Assembly: GCF_008124885.1 (NCBI RefSeq)
Contig: NZ_VNHX01000022.1
Coordinates: 21,662-85,661, forward strand
Reading direction: 5' to 3'
DNA length: 64,000 bases
Origin: Sphingobacterium allocomposti
GTDB lineage: Bacteria > Bacteroidota > Bacteroidia > Sphingobacteriales > Sphingobacteriaceae
Shown here: positions 9,181 to 16,748 of the stretch, piece by piece
Numbering within the stretch: the stretch's first letter is position 1
How the letters are laid out: each line of letters begins with the position of its first letter
Position numbers and translations under genes: made by a program
Notes under the pieces: model-generated
Seen by the model: only the letters and a program-made list of their open reading frames with translations
What the model was told of the DNA's origin: nothing
Database searches by the model: none

Positions 9181-10280
9181 CATTAGCTTCACTTCACGAC
9201 TTTATACCGAAACTCTATGCAAAGGCGGCCTTGCGCGGAAGAAAGGACCGGCATTGGTTCGACTGCGTCAGCATTTCTACTGATTGGTAGTTGGGAGTTA
9301 GGGATTAGGTCGTGATTAGAGACTTCACAAATTATTTCCAACTTCCTTTTTAATTTTTACATTTTAATTTTTACTTTTTCCGACCTTCCAAGTAAAACCC
9401 CTGCCCCGGGTTGAGGGGCAATATAGATGTGAGATGTTAGATATTAGATGTGAGATTTGAGATTTGAGTAGTGAGAATAGTTAGATGGAGTTAGAGTAGT
9501 TAGTATCGTAGGCTTATGGCTGTCATTTGCCATCTGCCATTAGCTTCACTTCACGACTTTATACCGAGACTCTATGCAAAGGCGGCCTTGCGCGGAGGAA
9601 AGGACCGGCATTGGTTCGACTGCGTCAGCATTTCTACTGATTGGTAGTTGGGAGTTAGGGATTAGGTCGTGATTAGAGACTTCACAAATTATTTCCAACT
9701 TCCTTTTTAATTTTTACATTTTAATTTTTACTTTTTCCGACCTTCCAAGTAAAACCCCTGCCCCGGGTTGAGGGGCTATAAAGATGTGAGATGTTAGATA
9801 TTAGAAGTGAGATTTGAGATTTGAGATTTGAGTAGTGAGAATAGTTAGATGGAGTTAGAGTAGTTAGTATCGTAGGCTTATGGCTGTCATTTGCCATCTG
9901 CTATTCGCCATCTGCCATTAGCTTCACTTCACGACTTTACACCGAAACTCTATGCAAAGACGGCCTTGCGCGGAAGAAATGACCGGCATTGGTTCGACTG
10001 CGTCAGCATTTCTACTGATTGGTAGTTGGGAGTTAGGGATTAGGTCGTGATTAGAGACTTCACAAATTATTTCCAACTTCCTTTTTAATTTTTACATTTT
10101 AATTTTTACTTTTTCCGACCTTCCAAGTAAAACCCCTGCCCCGGGGTTGAGGGGCTATAAAGATGTGAGATGTTAGATATTAGAAGTGAGATTTGAGATT
10201 TGAGTAGTGAGAATAGTTAGATGGAGTTAGAGTAGTTAGTATCGTAGGCTTATGGCTGTCATCTGCCATCAGCTATCTGC
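9181..10280 (+). repeat. Three near-identical tandem units of about 360 bp
   Basis: Units start with CATTAGCTTCACTTCACGAC at 9181, 9538 and 9916 (periods 357 and 378), and a fourth start is at 10281. Each contains the same series: GGACCGGCATTGGTTCGACT, CTGATTGGTAGTTGGGAGTT, an A/T-rich stretch, CCAAGTAAAACCCCTGCCCC, then purine-rich GTGAGATGTTAGATATTAGA text. The copies differ at only a few positions. No coding frame runs through them. The core GGACCGGCA-TGGTTCGACTGCGTCAGC and CCAAGTAAAACCCC also occur in the duplicated unit at 28224-29392. The flank 9035-9180 is related repeat text and includes ATTGCTTCGTCGTCGTACCT. Confidence 0.85.
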
Positions 10281-10330
10281 CATTAGCTTCAATTCACGAC
10301 TTTACGGTTCTCCCCCAATCGCGAAGATAT

Positions 10331-10399
10331 TCGACCCCGTCAGGGTCGTGTCATTGGGTGCACGTTTTTCTATTGAAATATGACCTCTACGAGGTCAAT
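10331..10399 (+). repeat. 69-bp double-hairpin element, copy 1
   Basis: First hairpin CGACCC-cgtca-GGGTCG, a middle part with GTGTCATTGGGTGCAC, then TTTTTCTATTGAAATAT and a second hairpin GACCTC-TAC-GAGGTC. Same length and layout as the copies at 11720, 16584, 21040, 28782, 29735 and 61846. Confidence 0.8.
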
Positions 10400-10469
10400 T
10401 GTTGCTTTTACGGCCATTAGCCAACAGCCATCTGCTATCTGCCATTAGCTTCACTTCACAAGCAACAAA

Positions 10470-11285
10470 TCACCCCAGCACAACATCCAGGGTCATCATC
10501 ACAATAAAGCCGATAATAAAACCTAATGTAGCAAGATCGGAGTTCTTGTTTTGCTGAGCTTCAGGAATAACCTCTTCCACAACAACAAATATCATGGCGC
10601 CTGCAGCAAACGAAAGTGCATAGGGCAACATGGGTGCAAATATCCCAACGGCTACGGCACCGAGAACGGCCGAAGCCGGCTCTACAATGGCAGAAAGCTG
10701 ACCGTAAAAAAAACTCTTGCGACGCGATATCCCCATACGCCTCAACGGCATGGCTACGGCGATCCCTTCCGGAAAATTCTGAAGTCCGATACCCAATGCC
10801 AAGGCCACCGCGCCACCGATACTTGCGTCGGGAATGCCCACGGCAACCGCTCCGAACAATACGCCGACGGCCAAACCTTCAGGGATATTATGCAGGGTAA
10901 TGGCCAGAATCAACAATGTAGTCTTTTGCCAAGGCGACTTAACCCCTTCCACCTGTTTAAAGTTCACGTGAAAATGCGGAAGCGATTTATCCAAAGCGAA
11001 GAGAAATCCCGCGCCTAATAAAAACCCCACTATAGCCGGAACCACCTGCATAAAGCCTTCGCCCTCGCTCATGTCGATTGCAGGTATCAGTAAGCTCCAA
11101 ATGCTAGCTGCAACCATCACCCCTCCTGTAAATCCTAGACTTGCATCTAAAAAATTGCGGTTCATCGTTTTTATAAAAAAAACTAAAGATGCACCGAGCG
11201 CAGTAACGGCCCAGGTAAACATCGCCGCATAGAATGCTGCCAGAATTGGATTGATGCCTGATAAATAATCTATGATCTCTTCCAT
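10470..11285 (-). CDS. ZIP-family divalent metal transporter (GufA/ZupT-like)
   Basis: 271 residues with about eight predicted membrane helices. ZIP proteins carry zinc or other divalent metals into the cytoplasm. The hallmark metal-site motifs are seen in the fourth and fifth helices: HNIPEG (132-137) and QNFPEG (169-174); in the second the usual His is replaced by Gln, as in the GufA branch. The third-fourth helix loop has a short histidine-containing segment (HFHVNF, about 104-109) instead of a long His-rich loop. It stands alone between long repeat-rich spacers, so no operon partner informs the substrate. No zinc-uptake-regulator site was recognised upstream. Zinc is the likely substrate by family knowledge, not by sequence. 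Confidence 0.9.
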   Translation of the reverse strand: MEEIIDYLSGINPILAAFYAAMFTWAVTALGASLVFFIKTMNRNFLDASLGFTGGVMVAASIWSLLIPAIDMSEGEGFMQVVPAIVGFLLGAGFLFALDKSLPHFHVNFKQVEGVKSPWQKTTLLILAITLHNIPEGLAVGVLFGAVAVGIPDASIGGAVALALGIGLQNFPEGIAVAMPLRRMGISRRKSFFYGQLSAIVEPASAVLGAVAVGIFAPMLPYALSFAAGAMIFVVVEEVIPEAQQNKNSDLATLGFIIGFIVMMTLDVVLG

Positions 11286-11367
11286 GGTTGTTATATGTTA
11301 CGAAGTTAATAAAAGTTCGAAACACAGTTAAAAGATCGCGAATATTAAATGCGAGTCCTCAAGGTAG

Positions 11368-11438
11368 AAAAAAAATCCTGAAGCGGGGAACTTCAGGATT
11401 TGCTACTAACCAATTATTAATTAACCAAATTTATGAAA
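11368..11438 (-). ncRNA. Candidate small RNA, family member I
   Basis: Minus-strand reading: CATAAATTTGGTT, then TAATAATTGGTTAG, then a perfect 11-bp stem AAATCCTGAAG / CTTCAGGATTT around loop TTCCCCG, followed by eight Ts. The 5' core and the CCCCG loop are shared with the loci at 11888 and 19422, while the stem sequences differ. No minus-strand gene lies close upstream for which this could be a plain terminator. The promoter is not clear here (best TAATTTTT). On the plus strand the same bases give a 16-codon frame starting MKKNYS. Confidence 0.4.
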
Positions 11439-11514
11439 AAAAATTACTCTATTGTTGTCTTTAAAACGCAGCAGCGTTCGAAATAGTGTTTCTTCTTTTC
11501 CGGTTTAACAAATT

Positions 11515-11885
11515 TTAACGACTATTGGCTATTAGCTTACGGCTGTTGGCTTATAGCTAATAGCCATTTGCCATTTAGAAGTGAGAAGTCAGAAATTAGG
11601 GGTTAGGGGTTAACTTTACGAATCAGCAACTCAACAACTTTACGGCTTATAGCCATCTGCTATCTGCCATGAGATTGCTACGTCATCGTACCTCCTCCTC
11701 GCAAATACGGGCTTTTTATTCGACCCCGTCAGGGTCGTGTAATTGGGCACACGGTTTTCTATTGAAATATGACCTCTACGAGGTCAATTGTTGCTTTTAC
11801 GGCCATTAGCCATCTACCATTAGCCTCTCACTTCACGACTTCACAAATCAACAACTTTACAGCTTAGAGCCATCTGCCATCCGCT
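11515..11885 (+). repeat. Intergenic mosaic of short repeated modules
   Basis: Contains GCCATTTGCCATTTAG, GTGAGAAGTCAGAAATTAGG, TTGCTACGTCATCGTACCTC, the 69-bp element (11720-11788) and CACGACTTCACAAATCAACA modules. The same modules recur in most other long spacers of the window. No coding frame. Confidence 0.7.
11720..11788 (+). repeat. 69-bp double-hairpin element, copy 2
   Basis: CGACCC-cgtca-GGGTCG hairpin, GTGTAATTGGGCACAC, then GACCTC-TAC-GAGGTC. Exactly 69 bp like the other full copies. Confidence 0.8.
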
Positions 11886-11887
11886 AA

Positions 11888-11958
11888 TAAAAAAAGGTTT
11901 TCAAACGGGGAGAATGAAAACCTTTAGCTAACCAATTATAAACCTAAATTATGATGCT
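11888..11958 (-). ncRNA. Candidate small RNA, family member II
   Basis: Minus-strand reading: CATAATTTAGGTTTATAATT, GGTTAGCTAAAGG, a perfect 11-bp stem AAAGGTTTTCA / TGAAAACCTTT around a loop containing CTCCCCG, then a run of seven Ts. Nearly identical over about 65 bases to the plus-strand locus at 19422. A -7-like GACATTTG (11960-11967 on the minus strand, one mismatch) sits 6 nt before the conserved CATAA, the same distance as at member III. It could instead serve as terminator of the HAD gene, which ends at 12020. Confidence 0.45.
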
Positions 11959-12019
11959 GCAAATGTCGTAGTTTACGGCGAAATAAACAATATCAAATAA
12001 AAAATATGTAGCCATAAGA

Positions 12020-12694
12020 CTACAAGCCCTTAGGGAAAGAACATGCGTTCTCCAGAACAGCCAACAATTGCAGCGGACTGTGAATAATATAATCCGCGCC
12101 GTTTTCACGCAATTCAGCTTCCGTCCGAAATCCCCATGTCACCCCGACAGCAGTCACTCCGGCGCGGGTCGCTGTCTGCATATCAACAGACGAATCGCCT
12201 ACATAAATACACTCCTGCTTATCAACAGCAAATGTGCTTAGCGTTTCTAAGACGATATCCGGATCGGGCTTCGCAGGACGGCCTTCCCGATGTCCGAGGA
12301 CCAGATCGAAGGTTGCCGGACGAAAATAGTGCGCCACCAGCGCCATAGTAGCCTCGTGATATTTATTCGATGCTACGCCAAGAAGAAAATTCTGTACCTT
12401 TAGCTGTTGTAGCAGTTCTTCGATACCCGCATAAGGCTTTGTATTATCCTGTGCATGTAGCTGATAATAACTTATAAAAGTCTGTTTTACCGCGTCTATC
12501 GTGGCTTCTGTCCTATGGTCAGCTGGAAGGGCGCGCTCAACCAACTTCCGAACACCGTTGCCAACAAAAAGCTTATAAGAGTTGACAGGATGAACCGGAT
12601 AGCCATACTGTGCTAAGACATGGTTACAGCTTACGGCCAGATCCTGTAGTGTATCTATAAGTGTACCATCTAAATCGAAAATGACTGCTTTCAT
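12020..12694 (-). CDS. HAD-superfamily phosphatase, phosphoglycolate-phosphatase-like
   Basis: 224 residues, the usual length for Gph/PGMB-type HAD enzymes. Motif I FDLDGTLID gives nucleophile D7 and acid/base D9; motif II is VASNK, motif III AKPDPDIV, motif IV YVGDSSVDM. The alpha-helical cap lies between motifs I and II (about 15-90), the class C1 arrangement. The family removes phosphate from small phosphorylated metabolites; 2-phosphoglycolate formed during DNA repair is the classical substrate, but the true substrate cannot be read from motifs. It is a single gene flanked by repeat and RNA loci; transcripts probably end at the hairpin at 11893-11925. Confidence 0.88.
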   Translation of the reverse strand: MKAVIFDLDGTLIDTLQDLAVSCNHVLAQYGYPVHPVNSYKLFVGNGVRKLVERALPADHRTEATIDAVKQTFISYYQLHAQDNTKPYAGIEELLQQLKVQNFLLGVASNKYHEATMALVAHYFRPATFDLVLGHREGRPAKPDPDIVLETLSTFAVDKQECIYVGDSSVDMQTATRAGVTAVGVTWGFRTEAELRENGADYIIHSPLQLLAVLENACSFPKGL

Positions 12695-12819
12695 ACATTA
12701 CAAAACTAACTCATTTCCCTTAATTTGGCTAGCTTTAAGAGCAGTGGCTTTGATTTATTTTGCCTCGATAATAACAAAACACTAAAAAACTTAAAATATT
12801 TTTAATAAATGACGCAAAA

Positions 12820-12851
12820 TTTTTGCTATTCAAAAATTAATAGTATCTTTA
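12820..12851 (+). promoter_or_regulatory. Promoter-like pair before the 12857 RNA
   Basis: TTTTTG (12820-12825) and TATCTTTA (12844-12851, one mismatch to TAnnTTTG) are separated by 18 bp, close to the Bacteroidota spacing. This places a transcription start near 12857 and no plus-strand coding frame follows. Confidence 0.45.
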
Positions 12852-12856
12852 TAGAC

Positions 12857-12997
12857 ATTGTAGCGGATTAGCTACATTATGAACCTGCTGTTATATAGCA
12901 TTAATTATACCGTGAGAAGACTTGAACAAGTGTTCAGTAACATTTCTCGCTTATTTCCCAGGAAAGTAGGGGCCGTAGTTAGTCGGTCTACTTTTTT
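12857..12997 (+). ncRNA. Candidate structured RNA of about 140 nt
   Basis: Between two minus-strand genes, the plus strand shows a series of hairpins: GTAGC/GCTAC (12860-12875), TGCT/AGCA (12886-12900), and a nested stem GTGAGAA/TTCTCGC (12912-12950) enclosing TGAAC/GTTCA. It ends in an intrinsic terminator, AAAGTAG/CTACTTT (12963-12994), followed by six Ts. A promoter-like pair precedes it. There is no coding frame and no downstream plus-strand gene, so it is not a leader. I cannot match it to a known family; 6S RNA is one possibility by size and isolation but is not shown. Confidence 0.45.
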
Positions 12998-13101
12998 CAT
13001 ATATGTTGTTTAGTTATAGAAAGTATGCTCGGGGCTCTTTGGCGTTTGCCAGGGAGCTGCTGGGCAGACTGCGTCGTGGCTAAAACAGGGCCGCGACAGG
13101 C

Positions 13102-13132
13102 AAAAAAAATACGGATAATGGTATCCGTATTT
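13102..13132 (-). terminator. Intrinsic terminator of the oxidoreductase operon
   Basis: Minus strand: AAATACGGATA, loop CCAT, TATCCGTATTT followed by further Ts (eight As on the plus strand, 13102-13109). The stem is a perfect 11 bp and begins 21 bp after the stop of the gene at 13153. Confidence 0.85.
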
Positions 13133-13152
13133 ACTATAAATGAATGCTTAGG

Positions 13153-14568
13153 CTAAACCCTATAATATTGTTCCCACCCTTTAGCAGGAGGCGGGCCCAC
13201 CAGCAAAGACTGGGCGAACCGATCCCCCACAACCTCCTTTTTGACTGGATCAAAATCAATTTTCGAGTTGAGCCTTTGTGTAATAACACCCAAGCAAAAT
13301 ACCTGACTCAGCGGACCTGCGATCTCAAATGACGAGCGGGTCTTCTCTTCCCCTTTACATGCCTTCAGAAAGTTCGCGAAATGATTCGACGGACTCTCAG
13401 GTACGTCCGGTAATCTTCCAGCTATTTCTGCGGCTTTTCCTTCTGGAATAATGTGCAAGATACTGCCATGGGAACCGCCTTTAAATGTTAAATCTTTACC
13501 GTAAATGATCTTACCGGGGTTGAGCTTTACCGGCTCAATTTTTCCTGTACTTGGCGGCGGAATATTGGGGTCCAGCCCTGAAACGCCATATCCCTCTGGG
13601 ATAGGAGGAAGGTTATCCAGACCATCATACCAGTTTATATCAACGGCAGGCATATTCTTCCGCTTTGGAAAATGAAATCTCAGGGTAGACGACATCGGAA
13701 AGAAAAAAGAATTGTGTCCTTCCAGCGACTTAGCTTCTACAACTGTGGGCAGTCCCAAGTCCAAAAATTCATGCGCCGTATCCAGGATATGTGCTCCCCA
13801 GTCTCCGAGGGCTCCCATTCCGAAATCGAACCAGCAGCGCCATTGCCCGTTGATATAGTCTTTATTGTAGTCGTGGCCTAGGGTTTGCATCTGCCACAGC
13901 TCCCAATCCAGCGTGTCTGGAATTCTTTCCGGATAAGGGAATCCCTTTATGTTAGGATCCCAGCCGTGCCACCTTCTGGGCATATTCATATGGGCATCAA
14001 TGCGCGTCACGTCCTTGATGATGCCTGCTTCCTTCCAGGTCTTAAACTGGAAATAGTTTGCCTCCGAATGTCCCTGGTTTCCCATCTGCGTTACTACTTT
14101 CGGAAATTTTCTAGCCTTTTGCATCATCAGTTCCACTTCCCAGAACGTCCGTGCCATCGGCTTCTCCACGTACACGTGCTTTCCGAGGTCGATCGCCATC
14201 ATCGTCTGCGCGAAATGGGCAAAATCGGGCGTCCCTATAGAAACCGCATCGATCTGATTTCCTATCTCATCGAACATCTTCCTGAAGTCCTGGTATCTCG
14301 GAACATTCGGAAACATCTTGAGTATGTCCAGCGTCTGTTTGGCTCCCATATCCACGTCGCATAAAGCAACTATGTTACAGAGTCCCGTTTTATAGAGGTC
14401 TTTTATGATATCTGCTCCACGGTTTCCGATCCCGATACAGGCCAGGTTTACCCGTTCGTTCGGATTAGCCAGCTTTACATTGGCAAATACGCTATTTGAA
14501 AGCAGCACCGCTCCCCCTGCCGCAGCGGCTTTGGTAATAAAGCTTCTTCGTGATAAATAATGGTTCAT
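13153..14568 (-). CDS. Secreted Gfo/Idh/MocA-family oxidoreductase with Tat signal
   Basis: 471 residues from the ATG at 14566-14568; the frame is open 37 codons further, but MNHYLSRRSFITKAAAAGG is a clear Tat signal start (twin Arg 7-8), so export in folded form with bound cofactor is likely. The Rossmann motif (ACIGIGNRGADI) follows, then the EKP motif (HVYVEKPMARTFWE) and the C-terminal GFO_IDH_MocA domain with GALGDWGAHILDTAHE. Members dehydrogenate or rearrange sugars with tightly bound NAD(P). The upstream gene encodes two 3-keto-disaccharide hydrolase (DUF1080) domains, 22 bp away. Paired genes of this kind act in 3-keto-glycoside breakdown in Bacteroidota (established for related families), so a role as glycoside 3-dehydrogenase or a downstream step is a reasonable inference. 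Confidence 0.88.
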   Translation of the reverse strand: MNHYLSRRSFITKAAAAGGAVLLSNSVFANVKLANPNERVNLACIGIGNRGADIIKDLYKTGLCNIVALCDVDMGAKQTLDILKMFPNVPRYQDFRKMFDEIGNQIDAVSIGTPDFAHFAQTMMAIDLGKHVYVEKPMARTFWEVELMMQKARKFPKVVTQMGNQGHSEANYFQFKTWKEAGIIKDVTRIDAHMNMPRRWHGWDPNIKGFPYPERIPDTLDWELWQMQTLGHDYNKDYINGQWRCWFDFGMGALGDWGAHILDTAHEFLDLGLPTVVEAKSLEGHNSFFFPMSSTLRFHFPKRKNMPAVDINWYDGLDNLPPIPEGYGVSGLDPNIPPPSTGKIEPVKLNPGKIIYGKDLTFKGGSHGSILHIIPEGKAAEIAGRLPDVPESPSNHFANFLKACKGEEKTRSSFEIAGPLSQVFCLGVITQRLNSKIDFDPVKKEVVGDRFAQSLLVGPPPAKGWEQYYRV

Positions 14569-14590
14569 CTTCCTTATGGTTTTTTGTCGG

Positions 14591-15985
14591 TTACTTTTTT
14601 GCCTTAATCTTGATGCTCCGGAACGATACGTTATCTCCATGGTCCTGCAGCAATATATGGCCGGACGATGCTTCTCCAAAATTCTCCCAGTCTTTATACT
14701 TACTTATTGCTACAAGATCCTTAAAGGCTTGGGAGCCCCTTTCGTAGGTTAACATCTTGATCCCGTTGAGGTAATGGGTCACTTTGTTATCCGCAGTTAC
14801 AACGATACGGCCCCTATTCCATTCACCGATAGGCCGTCTCGCCCGTCCATCTTTATTTGATGTCATCAAATCGTACAGGGAGGCCAATGTCCTGTTACCG
14901 TCCCTCCCCAATTTTGCGTCAGGGTGCTTCTCGTCATCCAATACCTGATATTCCAGACCAATTGCCGACCCTGCTGTCTTCTCTTTCAGGGTTACGAAGT
15001 ATTTGACTCCACTATTCGCGCCGGGCGTTAATTTAAATTCGAAGGAAAGATCAAATACCGCGTACTTGTCCTTCGTAATAATGTCGCCTCCATTGGTAGA
15101 CTCGCCACCGTCAGCGCGCAAAACCGTGATCTCTCCGTCCTGTATCTGCCAACCCTTCGCTGGAAACGCAGGTCCTTTTACGCTTCTCCACCCGTCTGCG
15201 TTCTGACCATTAAAGAGTAGTTTGACGCCGGCATTCTTTTCCGCACTGCTGAGGTTGTTCGGCTTTAGATTGACGATATAAATATCTTTTGGAAACGTCT
15301 GGGGCTTCAGGTTTTCCGTTTGAATACGGATGTTTTTAAAATAAACCTTCTTGCCATCAAGGGCGTCAGGGATACTATGCACCTGTAAGCCGATAAACCC
15401 TTTCGCATCGACCGTGTCAACGACATAGGCCACGGGCACACCATTTATCCAGGTCTTCAGTTCGTCGCCGATCGCTTCAATGCGGACCCGATTGAAGGCC
15501 TCGGGCTTGTAGGCAGTCTTTGCCTGTTCATTCAAGTCAAGCGGATACAGCCATCCCCGTCGTGCCTCATCGTATATCCCCCCTGTCCAAGCCCTCGCAC
15601 TAGGATCGACTTCTACCTGACGTCCATATACCCTTCCCCGCCCGCGGTTTGCATTCGGATCCAGATGGCTTCGTGTCTGTATCCCGGAATTTGTTTGATC
15701 GCCTTCCAGCTTAATATCCAGTTCCAAAATAAAATCACCATATTCTTCTTCCGTAATAAGGAATGAGTTGGGTGTCCCCTTTGTCATCCTACCTACGATT
15801 GCGCCATCTTCGATGGTATAAGGAGCTTCCCCTCCTACTGCTTTCCAGCCCTGAAGCGACTTCCCGTCAAAAAGATCTTTCCAACCTTGCTTATTTTGTT
15901 GGCCGGCAAGCTTCCCCGGCAAGGCGAATAGGAACATCATGCCATATACTGGCAACTGCTTTACAAACGTTTTCATATTTTTCAT
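14591..15985 (-). CDS. Exported protein with two 3-keto-disaccharide hydrolase (DUF1080) domains
   Basis: 464 residues from ATG 15983-15985 (MKNMKTFVKQL); the frame extends 32 codons upstream without a signal-peptide-like start, and Met4 (15976) is also possible. The signal peptide is about 10-28 (PVYGMMFLFALPGKLAGQ). Domain 1 (about 32-225) begins GWKDLFDGKSLQGWKAV and domain 2 (about 255-464) begins VKLLFNGQNADGWRSV; each is a concanavalin-like sandwich. The short form of this family has a single domain, so this is a tandem duplication with diverged halves. The family cleaves 3-keto-glycosides. It is the first gene of the operon with the Tat-exported oxidoreductase. Confidence 0.87.
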   Translation of the reverse strand: MKNMKTFVKQLPVYGMMFLFALPGKLAGQQNKQGWKDLFDGKSLQGWKAVGGEAPYTIEDGAIVGRMTKGTPNSFLITEEEYGDFILELDIKLEGDQTNSGIQTRSHLDPNANRGRGRVYGRQVEVDPSARAWTGGIYDEARRGWLYPLDLNEQAKTAYKPEAFNRVRIEAIGDELKTWINGVPVAYVVDTVDAKGFIGLQVHSIPDALDGKKVYFKNIRIQTENLKPQTFPKDIYIVNLKPNNLSSAEKNAGVKLLFNGQNADGWRSVKGPAFPAKGWQIQDGEITVLRADGGESTNGGDIITKDKYAVFDLSFEFKLTPGANSGVKYFVTLKEKTAGSAIGLEYQVLDDEKHPDAKLGRDGNRTLASLYDLMTSNKDGRARRPIGEWNRGRIVVTADNKVTHYLNGIKMLTYERGSQAFKDLVAISKYKDWENFGEASSGHILLQDHGDNVSFRSIKIKAKK

Positions 15986-16170
15986 GGTGTCAAATACTAT
16001 TTTTATCCGGTTTATGTGCGCATTATTAGTCTTCTTCGGAAAGACTAAGCTAACGAGCCCGTCGCATGACGTACACAACAATGTCTTTATATAGCGGTTT
16101 ATAACGCGCGGCTAAATACAATAATATCAATAATTTCAGTTGGACGCCAGTAAAAAAGTCGTTATTTACG

Positions 16171-16180
16171 AAAACGTTTT
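16171..16180. promoter_or_regulatory. LacI-type palindrome upstream of the DUF1080 operon
   Basis: AAAACGTTTT is a perfect palindrome with the central CG typical of LacI/GalR operators (context ACGAAAACGTTTTAGA). It lies about 190 bp upstream of the DUF1080 start. No LacI-type regulator is present in the window. Confidence 0.25.
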
Positions 16181-16189
16181 AGAGAAGTG

Positions 16190-16745
16190 GAGATGTAAGG
16201 TGAAATAAAAGATTAGAAGTGAGATTTGAGTAGTTGGAAAAGTTAGATGGGTTAGAATGGTTAGAATGGTTAGATGACGCTCGTTGCTATCAAAAACCAC
16301 TTCACGATTTATAGCCGTACGCCACTAGCTATCTGCCATCCGCCATCTGCTATCTGCCATTTGCCTCTCCCTTCACGACTTCACAAATCAGCGACTTTAC
16401 GTCTTCACGGTAAGATATCAGATTGCTTCGTCGTCCGTTACCTCCTCCTCACAAAGACGTGCCTTCACGGCTTTTAGCTTATGGCTGTTGGTTATAGCTA
16501 ATAGCCATCTGCTATCGGCCATTAGATTCATTTCACGACTTCACAAATGTACGACTTTACGACTTCCCCAATCGCGAATATATTCGACCCTGTCAGGGTC
16601 GTGTAATTGGGTACACGGTTTTCTATTGAAATATGACCTCTACGAGGTCAATCGTAGACTTAAGCTCCACGACTTATAGCCATCTGCTATCTGCCATTAG
16701 CTGTTAGCTTCTCACTTCACGACTTTACAGCTAACCGACTTCTCA
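16190..16745 (+). repeat. Intergenic mosaic of repeated modules
   Basis: Modules GTTAGATGGGTTAGAATGG, GATGACGCTCGTTGCTATCA, GCCATCTGCTATCTGCCAT, ATTGCTTCGTCGTCCGTTAC and a 69-bp element (16584-16652). It reaches to within a few bases of the dehydratase stop at 16749. No coding frame. Confidence 0.7.
16584..16652 (+). repeat. 69-bp double-hairpin element, copy 3
   Basis: Here the first hairpin is the fully palindromic CGACCCTGTCAGGGTCG; then GTGTAATTGGGTACAC and GACCTCTACGAGGTC. Confidence 0.8.
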
Positions 16746-16748
16746 CTT

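Noticed and set aside
9035..10469. CRISPR array
   Set aside because: The repeat units are hundreds of bases long and near-identical throughout, without short repeats separated by unique spacers, and no cas genes are present.
11433..11486. 16-codon plus-strand frame starting MKKNYS after a sequence that looks like a leader
   Set aside because: The frame is short, stops at TAG, and lies opposite candidate small RNA I. It may be a relic of a susC-type start, but nothing shows it is expressed.
12857..12997. Known RNA families such as SRP RNA or tmRNA
   Set aside because: The conserved GGAAGGAAGCAGCC-type SRP segment and the tmRNA alanine acceptor features are absent.
13153..14679. Longer start of the oxidoreductase at 14679
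   Set aside because: The extra 37 residues are not signal-like and would run into the previous gene; the Tat motif gives a natural start at 14568.
14591..16081. Longer start of the DUF1080 protein at 16081
   Set aside because: The added residues precede a normal signal peptide and show no export feature themselves; the start at 15985 is preferred.
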